From: Oikopleura dioica
Taxonomy: Eukaryota > Chordata > Appendicularia > Copelata > Oikopleuridae
Assembly (NCBI GenBank): GCA_907165135.1
Contig: OU015567.1
Span: 1,617,001 to 1,681,000 of the forward strand
Reading direction: 5' to 3'
Length of the DNA stretch: 64,000 bases
Of the stretch, positions 45,781-57,138 are shown piece by piece (the first letter of the stretch is position 1; every line of letters starts with the position of its first letter). Under the pieces are notes generated by a model. The model searched no databases and was not told the DNA's origin. It worked only from the letters and a program-made list of their open reading frames with translations. Position numbers and translations under genes: made by a program.

Positions 45781-46824
45781 TTAATTGGAAATGATTACCG
45801 GTCGAATCATATTTTTCTTCGACAATTTTCGCTCGGCTCTTCGATCGACGGATTTCTTCGTGGTTCTAGTGAGAACATAGATGAATTCCAAGACGCAGAT
45901 GAGGATCGACAAGCATGTGACCTAGAAATCTATGTTGAGTATTCTTTTTGGGTGGTGACTTACAGTAGTCATGTAGAGCATAAAAATAGTCTTCTCCCAA
46001 GGCCTCGAAACCCAGCAGGGAATGAGCGGATTCTGGGAGCAAGCGGAGTTGTCCTCAGTTTCTCCATGAGTGCACTCGTACTTTTCAGGAACCCACATCG
46101 CAGCGATTCCGACCTTTTTCGACTGTTGCTGCTGGAGAACGTAGGAAAAGTAGAGGAAGAGGATTTCGAGGAAGAGCTTGAAAAGAAGATGGACAATGTA
46201 AAAGGTGCGGATGCGAGGGGTCCATTTGACTTCGACGACGTCGGAGTTCGAAGTGATGGTGAGTTTCTGCTTCATTTTGTCCATTCCGAGCTTCTTTTCT
46301 TTCGAGTTGATTCGGGACTGGTAGGCTTTGTACTGGTCGCTTGAGAAATAATCAGCCTGAAAAACACTATCTTGGTGACGATCAAGTGAAAGGGTCTTAC
46401 CGTTCTATTCTTCTTTTCCTCATCAGCCCGCTCTTTCTTGACAAGCTCGATCTTAGCGATTTCGAACTGGGCGAAAGTCATGAAGGCCAAACTTGGAAGA
46501 CAGACGAACATCATTTGAAAGGCCCAAAAGCGCATGTGCGAAATTGGCGAAAATCGGTTGTAACAAACGTTTTGACAACCCGGCTGATTTGTATCGCAAC
46601 GGAACGCGCCCTAAAAATAATGTTCTGAAATTTTTCTCCTTTATTTTTTGAGTTTCTTGTTATTTATTGAGGCAACTTACGCTTTCATCGCCATAGACAG
46701 CTGATCCGACGACTGCAGTAATGAACATTCGGAAGGTAAAAAGCAGGAACATCCACATGTAGCCCAGCGGAGTACTGTAATGCAGCGCCTTGTTGACTGT
46801 ATTTTCTAAAATACCCCACACCAT
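45781..46824 (-). CDS. Connexin (gap-junction protein)
   Basis: Four exons (46681-46824, 46401-46610, 45964-46356, 45781-45921), all phase 0 with GT-AG introns, give 295 residues. Four transmembrane helices are clear. The first extracellular loop has the connexin pattern [20 protein letters not shown] (C-x6-C-x3-C), followed by [15 protein letters not shown]. The second loop starts YEC, ends [13 protein letters not shown] and has three cysteines spaced C-x10-C-x7-C, wider than the usual C-x4/5-C-x5-C. The cytoplasmic loop is Lys/Glu-rich and the tail short and basic. It should form intercellular channels. Connexins are confined to chordates among animals with known genomes. Confidence 0.93.
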
Positions 46825-47801
46825 TTTGAGGTTTGTTCTCTGTCAGTCTCTTTTTTTTAACTTTTTTGTATTCTCGTTTTTCGGTTTTTGGCGCGGAAAA
46901 GAATGACAAAACGAAAAGGGCAAAATCTGATTTTGATCCTCTTTTGCGAGGGCGCCACAAATAACTGTACACAGCTGGAGACAAGGAGGGCGAGAAGTGG
47001 ACCGATCCTTATCCGGAGCGTCCCGGTTTGAGCGTAAATAAAAGCAGGGAACGTAAAATTGGGGCTTTTAGGTCACGTGACGTTTTCGAAATGGATAATT
47101 GAGACTAGTTCCATACAATTAAGAGGATCGAGAATGTTAGACATGACTCTTGATCGAGTTTTATGTCAGAGATTACAAACTTACATCCTTATTTTATCCT
47201 ACAACAGTGAAGTTGATATTGAGATCATCTGAAAGTCAACATCGAGTTATGACATAAGTGATTTTTCAAGCAGATTTTCGAAGGCCTGATTGAAGCAAAA
47301 AAATCAACTTTCGTATCCTGCCTGCTGAAAAAGGATGAAATCAATAACCAGCTTTTTTGGCTCGAAATAATTTTTCGAGAAATTATCGTCAAGGGGGTCC
47401 CTAATCCGATAAAAAGAAGAACCGGGCTCTTAATTCTGACAAACTCCGACGGAGCATAACGATCTTTTCAAATGTTAAAAGAGCGCTAATTTTACGGGAT
47501 CGTCCTTTTTTGGTTCATTCCTTGACAGTTTTTCATGGTCCTTGAGTCCAGTTTTGATTGATTACAAAAGATTTTCCCTTGAGTGTCTCAAAGGCCTATC
47601 GCATGTCTACCAGACAAATTTTTACTTCCTGGCAGATGGTGTCAACGACTTGATAAGGCTGGACGGATATTGGCTTAAGAATTTTATATTGGTTGTTCTG
47701 GAGGGTTATAAACTCAATATACAAAAAGAAGAAAAAGAGATTCTGTGTTTGTCACGTGAGTATTTTTATCAATAAACAGAGGTATATTTAGTAAAAAAAA
47801 G
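46825..47801. other. Intergenic, one possible frame
   Basis: A plus-strand frame at about 47545-47775 (RFSLECLKGLSHVYQTNFYF) looks somewhat protein-like but has no start in good context, no splice partner and no family. The rest is AT-rich without signals. AATAAA at about 47772 on the plus strand could be chance. Confidence 0.35.
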
Positions 47802-50761
47802 TCAAACAGATTCTTCTGGATCCGAAATTTCAACAGCTTTTTCGTTGATCACTTGAAGCCTCGGAACCATGGATATTGAATCGATAGAAATATGATCATT
47901 TGTCGAAAGAATGATGTTTTTCTTCGTCTTAAAAACAGTTGGGCAGAGAAAAAACGATCAGAGTACCTGGGGACTCCTAGCAGAGGCAGATGCATTGCCG
48001 AATGTCTTTGGCGAATGAGGACTTGACGGAATTTTTTGATCTGGACTGTACGTCCTTATTATTGGTCGTTTGGAAGAGCAAAATGAATCCTCCGTTTTAT
48101 TGGAAATCAGAGATCCTTTCGAGTCCGTGCGCTGAGAGACGAATGGCTAGGCTTACCGGACTAAATTTCGACCCCTATTTCTAGCTTAGTTAGGTGGTCA
48201 TATGATACAGTTTTAGAAAGCCTAGCTTCTGGGCTTTCATTTGGGCACAAATTTTAGGGGTCTGGGTCATGCCCGCAAGGCAATTCATGGGACCTGAAGT
48301 CCCAAAATAGGTACTAGAATCCTTTAAACTACTTTTTCGATGCCCGTCCGGGCTCGAGAGTAGTCAAGAGTCGCATATTTAGAAAGCTCAGGCTCTGAGC
48401 TTTCAGTAGAGCTCAAGAAATCTTAGCGCCAAGCCGTTTGTGGCCACCTGGAGGCGCTAGAAGCTTGCGGTGAAAATCCGGAAATGCCGGAAAACTCGGT
48501 TTTTGAGTTCTAAACTCTACAATTATATGTATAAAACATATATATACAATAATTAACGCGTTAAAAAGTTGAACCGCGGTCGAACCGGGTGGTTCAACTC
48601 TACAAACCTTCAAAAACATGGAAATATGGCCCACGATGAACCACCCGGTTGACCACCCGGTTCGACCGCGGTTCAACTTTTTAACGCGTTAATTATTGTT
48701 TATATTTGTTTTATACATATAATTGTAGAGTTTATAACTCAAAAACCGAGTTTTCCGGCATTTCCGGATTTTCACCGCCAACTTCTAGCGCCTCCAGGTG
48801 GCCACAAACGGCTTGGCGCTAAGATTTCTTGAGCTCTACTGAAAGCTCAGAGCCTGAGCTTTCTAAATATGCGACTCTTGACTACTCTCGAGCCCGGACG
48901 GGCATCGAAAAAGTAGTTTAAAGGATTCTAGTACCTATTTTGGGACTTCAGGTCCCATGAATTGCCTTGCGGGCATGACCCAGACCCCTAAAATTTGTGC
49001 CCAAATGAAAGCCCAGAAGCTAGGCTTTCTAAAACTGTATCATATGACCACCTAACTAAGCTAGAAATAGGGGTCGAAATTTAGTCCGGTAAGCCTACGA
49101 ATGGCCGACCGCGTTTTTGCTCGTTGATGTCTAAATAAAAAGGTTACGGTTACGTCTACGATTACCGGTATGATCATCTAAATGGGTATAAGTTCATTTT
49201 AGTATTTAGTAAAAATAGAGATGTTTTACATAAAAATCAAGAAAATGAAGGTGAAATCACTTTTGATGTCAATTGTCAAGGTTAATTTATACTAATTGCC
49301 TGCACGTAATTAAATAAAATACGTTATGACATTTGTCCCTACCTGCAACAGAATACGACTTCTGCGGCGGTGATTTTTTCTTCTGAGCTGGAGCGGCTGT
49401 CAAACTACTTCTTCTACTTTGCGGTCTAAAATGATCTATTCAGTGCGAACTTTGGAACGGACGTGCTCATCAATTATTCATGATAGCATTTTGTTTCTAC
49501 CTCTTGCTTGTTAGACAAACATACTGTAGCTTCTCTCTAAAAGAAATTAACCTGGAACATGGAAGAGGCATTAAAAAACCTCCTGCATCAATGGACGGTC
49601 TTGGTCCTCGGCGATGGTGGTAATTTCGGATCTTATCTTCTTCGTCTTCCTTTTTTGGGCTTCAGACAAATTCTCAATATTCACTAGAATGCTCTCCAGA
49701 ACCCGTTCCTCGACATCTGATAAATTCGAAATGCCGCCAAAGCTCAGTTGACTCCTACTCGATCTTCTTGATCCACTCATGCTCGACCTGTCGTAGCCAG
49801 TTCCAACTGAGATGCCCATAGAAATGCCCGATTCTTCAATGTCGAAATGATTTTTTCTTTTTTCACCAATATTTTGGTCGTGCGCAGATCTGATGTGAAT
49901 CGAAGTGACTGTTATTGCCATTGTCAGAATGAAGCCGATCAGTCCAATAACTGCGACGAAGAATCCAGCTAATTTTGGTTCAACAAAGGAAGTGGCAAAA
50001 AACCCGTTCAAAAACGATGAAAAATTAAGTTTTGAGGTCCAAAGCTTGAGATCCAACGACAAGTGGTGACGGTCTCACGCGATTTTCAATAAATTTTGCA
50101 AGTTAATACATGTTTATAACAGCTTTCAAATTCAATTAATGTAGAATCTAGAAGCATTTGAAAAATTCCTTCTGCCGAAATTTGTCGCAAGCTGGGTTTG
50201 ATACAAAAGCCAGCCGCCCATGGCGACTAATGTGCAACTTTTAAGAGGGAAGATCAATATTAGGCCTTAGATGAGAGTGGACTAAATCTAAAAAGATACC
50301 GCTACTACCCAAAAATTGCCGTAATCATTACAATCCCTTTCCTGGAAGCAACAAGAAGTAAAGCAGCAGTGCTGTGCAACCTAAAAAGCTTCTTCCCAGG
50401 CGACCGATCCGGCCTTCTTGAATGAATCCCAATCCCATACAGCGATAAAAGAAAGCAACCAAACTCGTAGAGGATCAAAAATATAACGATGCCCTTGGTA
50501 GAACTGTCCGTGTCCACGTAAAACTCATCCTTCCGCAACGCGATGACTGAAATCTAAATGCATCGTTCATTTCGGTTGATACGGTTCATCGCGAAGCGCA
50601 TTTTGTTTTGCCACAAATTTTCAAGTTGCACCTTTTTTCAGAGAAAATTTTCAAATATCATTTTCGAAATCATAATTTCTTAGGAAGTTTAAATTGCAAC
50701 TTACTGTAATAACCGAGACTGTTGATTCTACCAAGCTCAAAACCAGCAAAACATTCTTCAT
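47802..50761 (-). CDS. Multi-pass membrane protein with long Ser-rich tail and an exon-embedded transposon
   Basis: Start ATG at 50761; exons recognised are 50705-50761, about 50305-50553, about 49571-50054, 49343-49425, 49099-49130, 47967-48146 and 47802-47927. Hydrophobic segments (VLLVLSLVESTVSVITISVI, IVIFLILYEFGCFLLSLYGI, AALLLVASRKGIVMITAIF, AGFFVAVIGLIGFILTMAI) give about four passes. The rest is a cytoplasmic tail rich in Ser/Arg (SSMSGSRRSSRSQLSFGG) ending ISDPEESV. The tail exons join exactly in phase, including across the 48148-49097 element. The joins at about 50300 and 49570 are not resolved. A tetraspanning scaffold or channel-accessory protein is possible; no family is recognised. 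Confidence 0.62.
48148..49097. mobile_element. 950-bp foldback hAT-like element inside a coding exon
   Basis: Two arms of about 460 bp are near-perfect inverted copies of each other around a short centre near 48605-48650. The ends are TAGGCTTACCGG and CCGGTAAGCCTA. A perfect 8-bp duplication CGAATGGC flanks it (48140-48147 and 49098-49105). No coding capacity. In the direction of the host gene the first and last bases plus one base of each duplicate read GTAGG ... CCTAG, a full GT-AG pair. Confidence 0.92.
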
Positions 50762-51333
50762 ATTATTATCTCTTTATTATCTCTGCTTTTCTATCTCTCT
50801 TTTTGTCTCTGGATGAAACTGGCGTCGGAGCAAAAACTATATGTCGAAAGAAAAAGTTGAGGAGGAACCGGTTTCGTGCAAAAATGAAGAGAACAACCGT
50901 TGTTTCTTATTCAAAGCTGCTGAAAAATTGATTACTTGCTTCAGTCACTTGTTTCTCCACAGTCGCTGAAAAGTCAAGCGGGCAATTGGGACTAAAGTGC
51001 GTCCTCCCTCGATTATATTTTACTGTATAGGCAGGAAAATACCTTCAGCAAGATTCGCATTTCATTTCTTACTTTTCGCTGTTTCGTGGATACACTGTGT
51101 TTTTAGATAAACGACGACTTCAACAACGCTAATTCGTATCAGCTGTATAAACCAAAGTCAAGTTAATCTCAAGAAACAATCGTTGCCGTTCATTTTTCGT
51201 AGATTCACTCTCTTTTCGGTTTATCATCGAATATGGCAAAGTTCATTGATAATTGCTGAATAAATTGGAGAATAAATCCATCTGGTTGAGACTCAACCGG
51301 TAAGATCATCCCTTCAACTTTCGTTATGGTCTA

Positions 51334-51548
51334 CAGTAAATACCGCTGGTTTGGGACGCTCAAAAATCCTGCTAGTCTGGGACGGTCGGGCGAAATAAGG
51401 ATCAAAGGCAAGCGCCCACGGCGAGTGTTTTTAAACTGACCGCTTTACCCCGAAAGCGAAACTGGCGCCCGAGAGTCGAAAGCGAAAATCCTGCTGGTTT
51501 GGGACGCTTTCGTGAATTAGGACCGTCCCAGACCAGCGGTATTTACTG
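51334..51548. mobile_element. Tc1/mariner-like MITE
   Basis: Ends CAGTAAATACCGCTGGT and its complement, flanked by TA on both sides, the target of Tc1/mariner transposases. Inside, the motif CCTGCTGGTTTGGGACG recurs. About 215 bp, non-coding. Confidence 0.8.
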
Positions 51549-53372
51549 TATTTGATCTCGTTATCAGACAAAAACATCTATATTTGTATTTGATAAGTCA
51601 TAAATTAAGGGTCTTACGCGTCTTAAACCGCGTGTTTCCGATGATATCATCTCTCAGGGAATCTGTAATTCACTGTTTTTGTATTTTTATGATGCCGCTC
51701 AAACGAAAAAATAAGCAAAATGGTGATATATTTATTCGAAATTTGAATTTCAAATTAAAAATTGCACTTCCTCCTCTGAAGACCTGACAGTTATCCAAAA
51801 CCTAACGTGTTCAAAAGCAGTATTTGAATACCGCTATTTCGAGGTTGTTGAGCTGATATTGAAAAGACACGAATCGCTAGAATCAGAGGATTAAGAATTC
51901 AAACTTCAGTTTAGGAGTAGCTCTCCATGAACGGTTTTGCGTGAAATGACAGAGTACCGTCCCCTTAATCCTCTGTTCACAATTCAGAATCTCGCTCTTA
52001 ATCGCCGAGTCAAAATTTAAGTGACCTCTTATTTATTTATTCCCTGAAATTTTTGATCGGTAAACTTAGTCGGGCCTTTCTTTTTTCGTTAGTAAGAATT
52101 TCTTTAAGACCGCTTGTAACACGAAATTTTCTAAGGTAGAAATGAGACTAACGCTCACAGCACGATTTTCGTTACTTAGCGAAATCCTTCGACGAAGATC
52201 TGCTAAGCTGATAAATCTTTATTTTCAAGAGAGAATTATTGTTTCCGGCCGTTCGAGGCCAAGTTTTAGACGTAACGTGTTACAGGTCTTTATTGCTCGC
52301 AAGAAAGCTAGATAATGCTTGGTAGGATAAGCAAAATTGCGAAAGGATTTTAATAAGAATCGAAGATAAACAAGATAGAGCATTCCATGCCAAGAAAAAC
52401 AAGACACGCGGTCATGCCTTCTTCGTTCATCTCTTTTTCGAAAAATCAAAATATATAAACAAGTTCACGTATAGCAAAATGCTAGCTGCTTCTTCCACCT
52501 GCCAACTTCCATGAACTTGTTTAATGTTTTGATTGTCATGGTTAAGTTTTTAAACAATTCAATCTGGCTTTTATATTTCTCAGCAAGCTCTGAATTTTCT
52601 TGAAGCATTGTTATGTTTTTGCACAATATTGTGTTGTTTGTTAAAGCTCCACGAGTCATCCTCTTACAAGGTCAAAAATACTTCTCCTCCACCTTTTTTT
52701 CTGTTTTTGAACTGAAGCTTAGCTTCAGTGTTTAACAAACGCACCAGCTATTGGTTAATACCCCTGATTTTGACCTTCCACAGCTTCAAAAAAACGCTGG
52801 TTTCAACTTTGGAACAAGGCGGTTCCCAAGAAGCCGTTTGGCTAAGAAACGTTTAGCCGTTTATTTTTTTGATAATAAAAATTTATCAAATTTGCGATTG
52901 GTTCACTGCCCTCGAATTTCTATTCAAAATTTGAATTGATTTTCCTCCTCGCCTTTGAAAATAAACAAGAACTTTGAAATAAATTAAGTTAATAGGTCGA
53001 GATTGACAATTGGATTTCCCGTTTTACCAACATCCATCGATTAAAGAATTCGAAGAGCTTTGCGAAAATAGCGTTATTTAGAGCGCAAAAAAGGATAAAA
53101 GATGCATTTTTCGGACTTGTTTTTAATATAAGGGATCGTCCAAAATTCATAAGATAATTTATCTTGCTCTTTTGCTGCTTGAAATTGCACAAGTCAGGAC
53201 GAACTGAAAATAAGAATCAGAAATTTAATTCAAGAATTTGTTTATTTGGGGTTTCCTCTTTGCTGTTTGGAAGAAAAAAAACTGAGTTCTGAAAAATAAA
53301 CTTGGTTCAAAGCAAAATATTCTGAGCGGATTAAATCAAAGTCATTTATTGAAAGTTTTCGAGAGAAAGACT

Positions 53373-54085
53373 GGCTCACTCCGCTTTGTGTTGGTGCTAA
53401 AAACTCACAGTGGCCAGGTACGGGCAAGGTGTCAAGCTGTGCAAATAGGATGCAAGGGGTTCACCGACATGTGGTACCCACTGCGAAGTCCCGCAGAGAC
53501 TGCTCCTAGCACCAAAACTGAGCAAGGCTCGGTGTGAAGATGACAAAGTTAGCAAAAACAAGGTGAACTGAGCTGCAAAATCGGATCAAGCTCAACCGGT
53601 TAAAAGTGAAGATATAAAAGAATAAAGATTGAAATTTTATAAAATCTCGCCTTATATGGTTTTTTTACGGAGATTTCGATTATGAGCCCCAAAATCATCT
53701 CCATAAAAAATCTAGATTCCCTTGGCGGTCATCTGCTCTTTTTGCCTTGGCACATTTTTCTGGACTTTATTTTGAGCAGACAATACCAATTGGTACCGGT
53801 CTCAGAATCAAAATCTACGAAAAATTACTCTACAAGGTTTTATGAAATTCCATTTTTTTACTCTTTTAAAACATCACTTTTTGGCTTATCCTCGGCTTAG
53901 CTTGCTGATTTTGAAGCCATCTCACACCGAGCGTTGCTCGAAATTGGTGCTTGGACCAGTCTCTGCAGGACATCGCAGCAGGCTGCGCGTGTCGGTGGGC
54001 CCGTTGCATCCTATTTGCACAGCTTGACACCTGCCTGTACTTGGCCACTGCGAGTTTTTAGCACCAACACAAAGCGGAGAACCCC
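53373..54085. mobile_element. 713-bp foldback element, hAT-like
   Basis: Two diverged inverted arms of about 180 bp share blocks such as CCGCTTTGTGTTGGTGCTAA and GTCAAGCTGTGCAAATAGGA, separated by an AT-rich core. An 8-bp duplication GAAAGACT flanks it (53365-53372, 54086-54093). The arms differ at many sites, so this copy is older than the 48148 element. Confidence 0.8.
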
Positions 54086-54791
54086 GAAAGACTTACGTTC
54101 ACGATCAGAATAAGAACGGTAGTATTCTGATCTTAAAAATCCCTGAACGAAAATAATTTCGATCAAATTGAACAAAACTGTACGGAGAATTAAAACAGAA
54201 TCTTATTTTCGGCTGTTATGATTGATAACTTACGAAATCTTGAGAAAAGGGGGGGGACCCTTCTTCGTCATTTTACTTTCTGCATGTGCTCTCTTCTTCA
54301 ACCCAAGGCCACGTAGTCTTATTCGTATGCCGTAAGATTCCCTTTTCCTCAATAAAAAACTCCAACTACAAATTTAGGGCAATTAAAATAACGTCGAAGC
54401 AAGTGTAGACCAAAAGCAAACCATTAGAAGAAAATTATTATGCCATTAGGTTGGAAATTATGTTACTCGTATCTAATGAAAAATATCAAAATAAATTACC
54501 CGAACACAATCGCACCAAACCTTATTGATGACTTGTTACATCAAAAATTTTCACGGACATCAAACTCAACATTTGCACCTGCGCGCACGTTCTAGCGCCC
54601 TCATTACTATCAGCGCCTGTCTACCTCTTTTGAGATAATAACATGGGCGATCACGAAAAGTAACTCATTGACCGATACCACATTTACGTTTCAATAAAAC
54701 CATTTGTCAATAATTTTGAATACATCCAAAAAGATATTGGCATTTTTCAACTAACAAGCAGCGTAAAAGGAAGAGTCCGAAATAGAGAAAA

Positions 54792-57023
54792 ATGAAGCCA
54801 ACAAAATATTTTAATTTGACAATTGTTTCTATGGCAGCAGTTTTGCAGAAGAAACGGCTTTCAGGAAAGGTTGAAAAGGTTTGGTTTATGAAAAAAGATG
54901 ATTCTTTGCGATCAACCCTAAATAGACAAGAAAATTGCTCAAACAAGGCGAAAGAAGAGAGAACTTGGTGGAGGAAGTCTGCATAGTGCAGGACTTGATT
55001 TTTCGTTCAATGGAGATAAGATGGAGGTAAATCTATCATGAAACCCGTGAGGTGTTTTCTAAAGTGCCTTGGAATGCACCTTCTGTCAAACGCCCTTATC
55101 ATCCGACCTTGCCCATGCTGTTTACGTTTTGAACCGCATGAATGCATAAATTTCTTTTAGACTTGTGCCGACTTAGAAGACATTCCTGGGCGAGTTGATG
55201 AGTCGTGTCCAATGACTGGAAATTTCACCGACGGACTTGCATGCAATATCAACTGCGATAGCGGCGATACGATACCTGTTAAGTGCGAGTGTAGATATCT
55301 CGAAGATGGGCCAATGAGACTCTTTATGGGCTGTCACTACGCTTTTGAGGAGGGAGAGTGTCCCGAAGTAGAAGTCGCTGAAGAAATATCAGAAGACGAT
55401 GAGCTAGAATCACCTTCGTTGCCGACTGAAAGAATTGAAGAAAACCTTGCAACTGACCCAGAAAAATTTCACAAGCTGGAATTCGACCATCAATATCCGC
55501 ACAATTCGCTTCCTCAAAACGACCCTCCTTTAGCTCAGCATCTTCAATCGTTTTACCCAGCCAATCCCTACCCTCCTGTTCAATACCCACCTCAATATCC
55601 GTTCCAACAACATCAACAGCAGCCGTATTATCCAATGATGCAAATGCCTCCGTCCCAACTCATGCCTCCAGAAACAACCATCGAGGATCAAAATTTAGCT
55701 GACACCAAGGTACATGTGTAAATATCGAATCAACATCATGCTTCTAACCGCAAAAAGCGTGAACGGCTCGTTTATTAATTCAATATCAAATTCATTAACC
55801 AGTGTTTAGGAGCATTTTGCGAAGTTTTTCTCGGCAATGGAGAAGCAAGAAAATTCAATAATGAAGATTTCTGGTCAATTCACCCTCTCGAAGTCCTCCG
55901 AATTGTCAAAAAACATCCCGTTTGCGACACAAAAAGCTCTAATTGAGCGAGAAATCGAGTCTTTAGCTAACGACGGTCATTTTTTCGAGGACTTTTCAAT
56001 CGAATCCGCCTCTTTTCGCACTGAAAATGCTCTAGAAACCCCTTTTCTCGAGGACCATCAGAACTCATTTTTCGACTTTGACTTTACCGCCCTTATTGAC
56101 ATCAATAATGATCATAAGCTTGGCGATGATGAGTCATTAATTGACATTAATAACAACTGTGATGATAAAAAAGTATCATCCTTTTTAGAAGAAAGTTTAA
56201 AAGATTTAAACGGACTTGTTTCAAGTTCGATAATCGTTTTAAACTGCGACATGATTTCACAGGAATCTCTGAGGCTTCACTCGATAGAGAATTATTTGAA
56301 AGACATAACGATGGTAGTGCAAAGTTTCATGCAAACAAAGAAGCAATTGGAGGACCTTCAAGAAGATATTCTAAAAGAATCCATGACCACAACTCAGGTA
56401 CAAAAAATGAGAGATTTTCTGAATAAAAGTTCAAATTTTAGACTTGTTTTTGTCATTTTTATTTTTCCTTACATTCTAACAAAGCCCCAAAGAGTCTTTG
56501 GCAAAGACCATAAAACAGTTATATTTTGTATCAATAATTATTTTTATAAAAACATCCACATTGAACTGATTCTCAAATTCTTTTCAAGATAATATGGCGC
56601 CCCATTGCTTTAAAGATTAATTTATTTTTTTTAAGTCTCCATCATCAACAACGTCATCATCAGACCCGACCGACATCGAAAACTGGAAGAAAGATCTTGA
56701 AAACAGTGTTTTGGAAAAGTTCGAGGAGCTAAAAACCATGATTGCAAGCTCTAATCTACCAAAAACAGATTCCCCAAATGACTCAAAAACGGAAGACAAC
56801 GACGATTACAAGCTTGACGCAAAACTCTATGAAGACGATGCTGATGGTGATGATGATCTCGACGAAGAAATGGTAAAATATAAAAGTTCCATTTTTCGTA
56901 AAAATTTTAATTTTTCAGGCTTTTGAAATGCGTCGACGAGCGCCACTACCCGTTTTGGAAAACAACAATAATATGCGACCTGGAAGAAGACATCCGAAAT
57001 TCGTGAAAATTGTACGATTTTAA
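54792..57023 (+). CDS. Secreted Cys-rich, acidic protein with Pro/Gln/Tyr-rich segment
   Basis: A signal-peptide-like start (54792, MKPTKYFNLTIVSMAAVL) precedes coding exons 55161-55709, 55810-56397, 56636-56872 and 56919-57023, all phase 0 with GT-AG introns. The Cys module (ESCPMTGNFTDGLACNINC, VKCECRY, FMGCHY, GECPE) has the same order as those at 9.8, 32.2 and 34.0 kb. It is followed by an acidic stretch, a Pro/Gln/Tyr-rich segment (YPPQYPFQQHQQQPYYPMMQ), a long acidic helical region and a basic end. How the first exon joins 55161 is not settled: an extra exon around 54950-55027 ending FNGDKME fits in phase. AATAAA near 57101. Function unknown; possibly an extracellular structural protein. 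Confidence 0.65.
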
Positions 57024-57138
57024 AAACTAAACATAATTTGTAGAAAGAATATTAACAGAACAATGCGTGACTGTACAAAGTTTGTAAAAATGACGATTTT
57101 TTGAATAAATGACGATTTTTTGAATCTTTGGTTTTTAT

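Larger units (their letters stand above)
50762..54791. other. Gene-poor region dominated by transposon remnants
   Basis: Apart from the elements at 51334-51548 and 53373-54085, the sequence is AT-rich with scattered open frames (for example 52225-52449 and 52465-52659 on the minus strand) that show no family and no splice context. A pair of inverted 12-mers (CAGAGGATTAAG near 51886, its complement near 51970) marks another small hairpin. Confidence 0.5.

Noticed and set aside
45733-46344. Plus-strand 203-codon frame
   Set aside because: Antisense to connexin exons 3 and 4, whose loop cysteines and helices are unmistakable.
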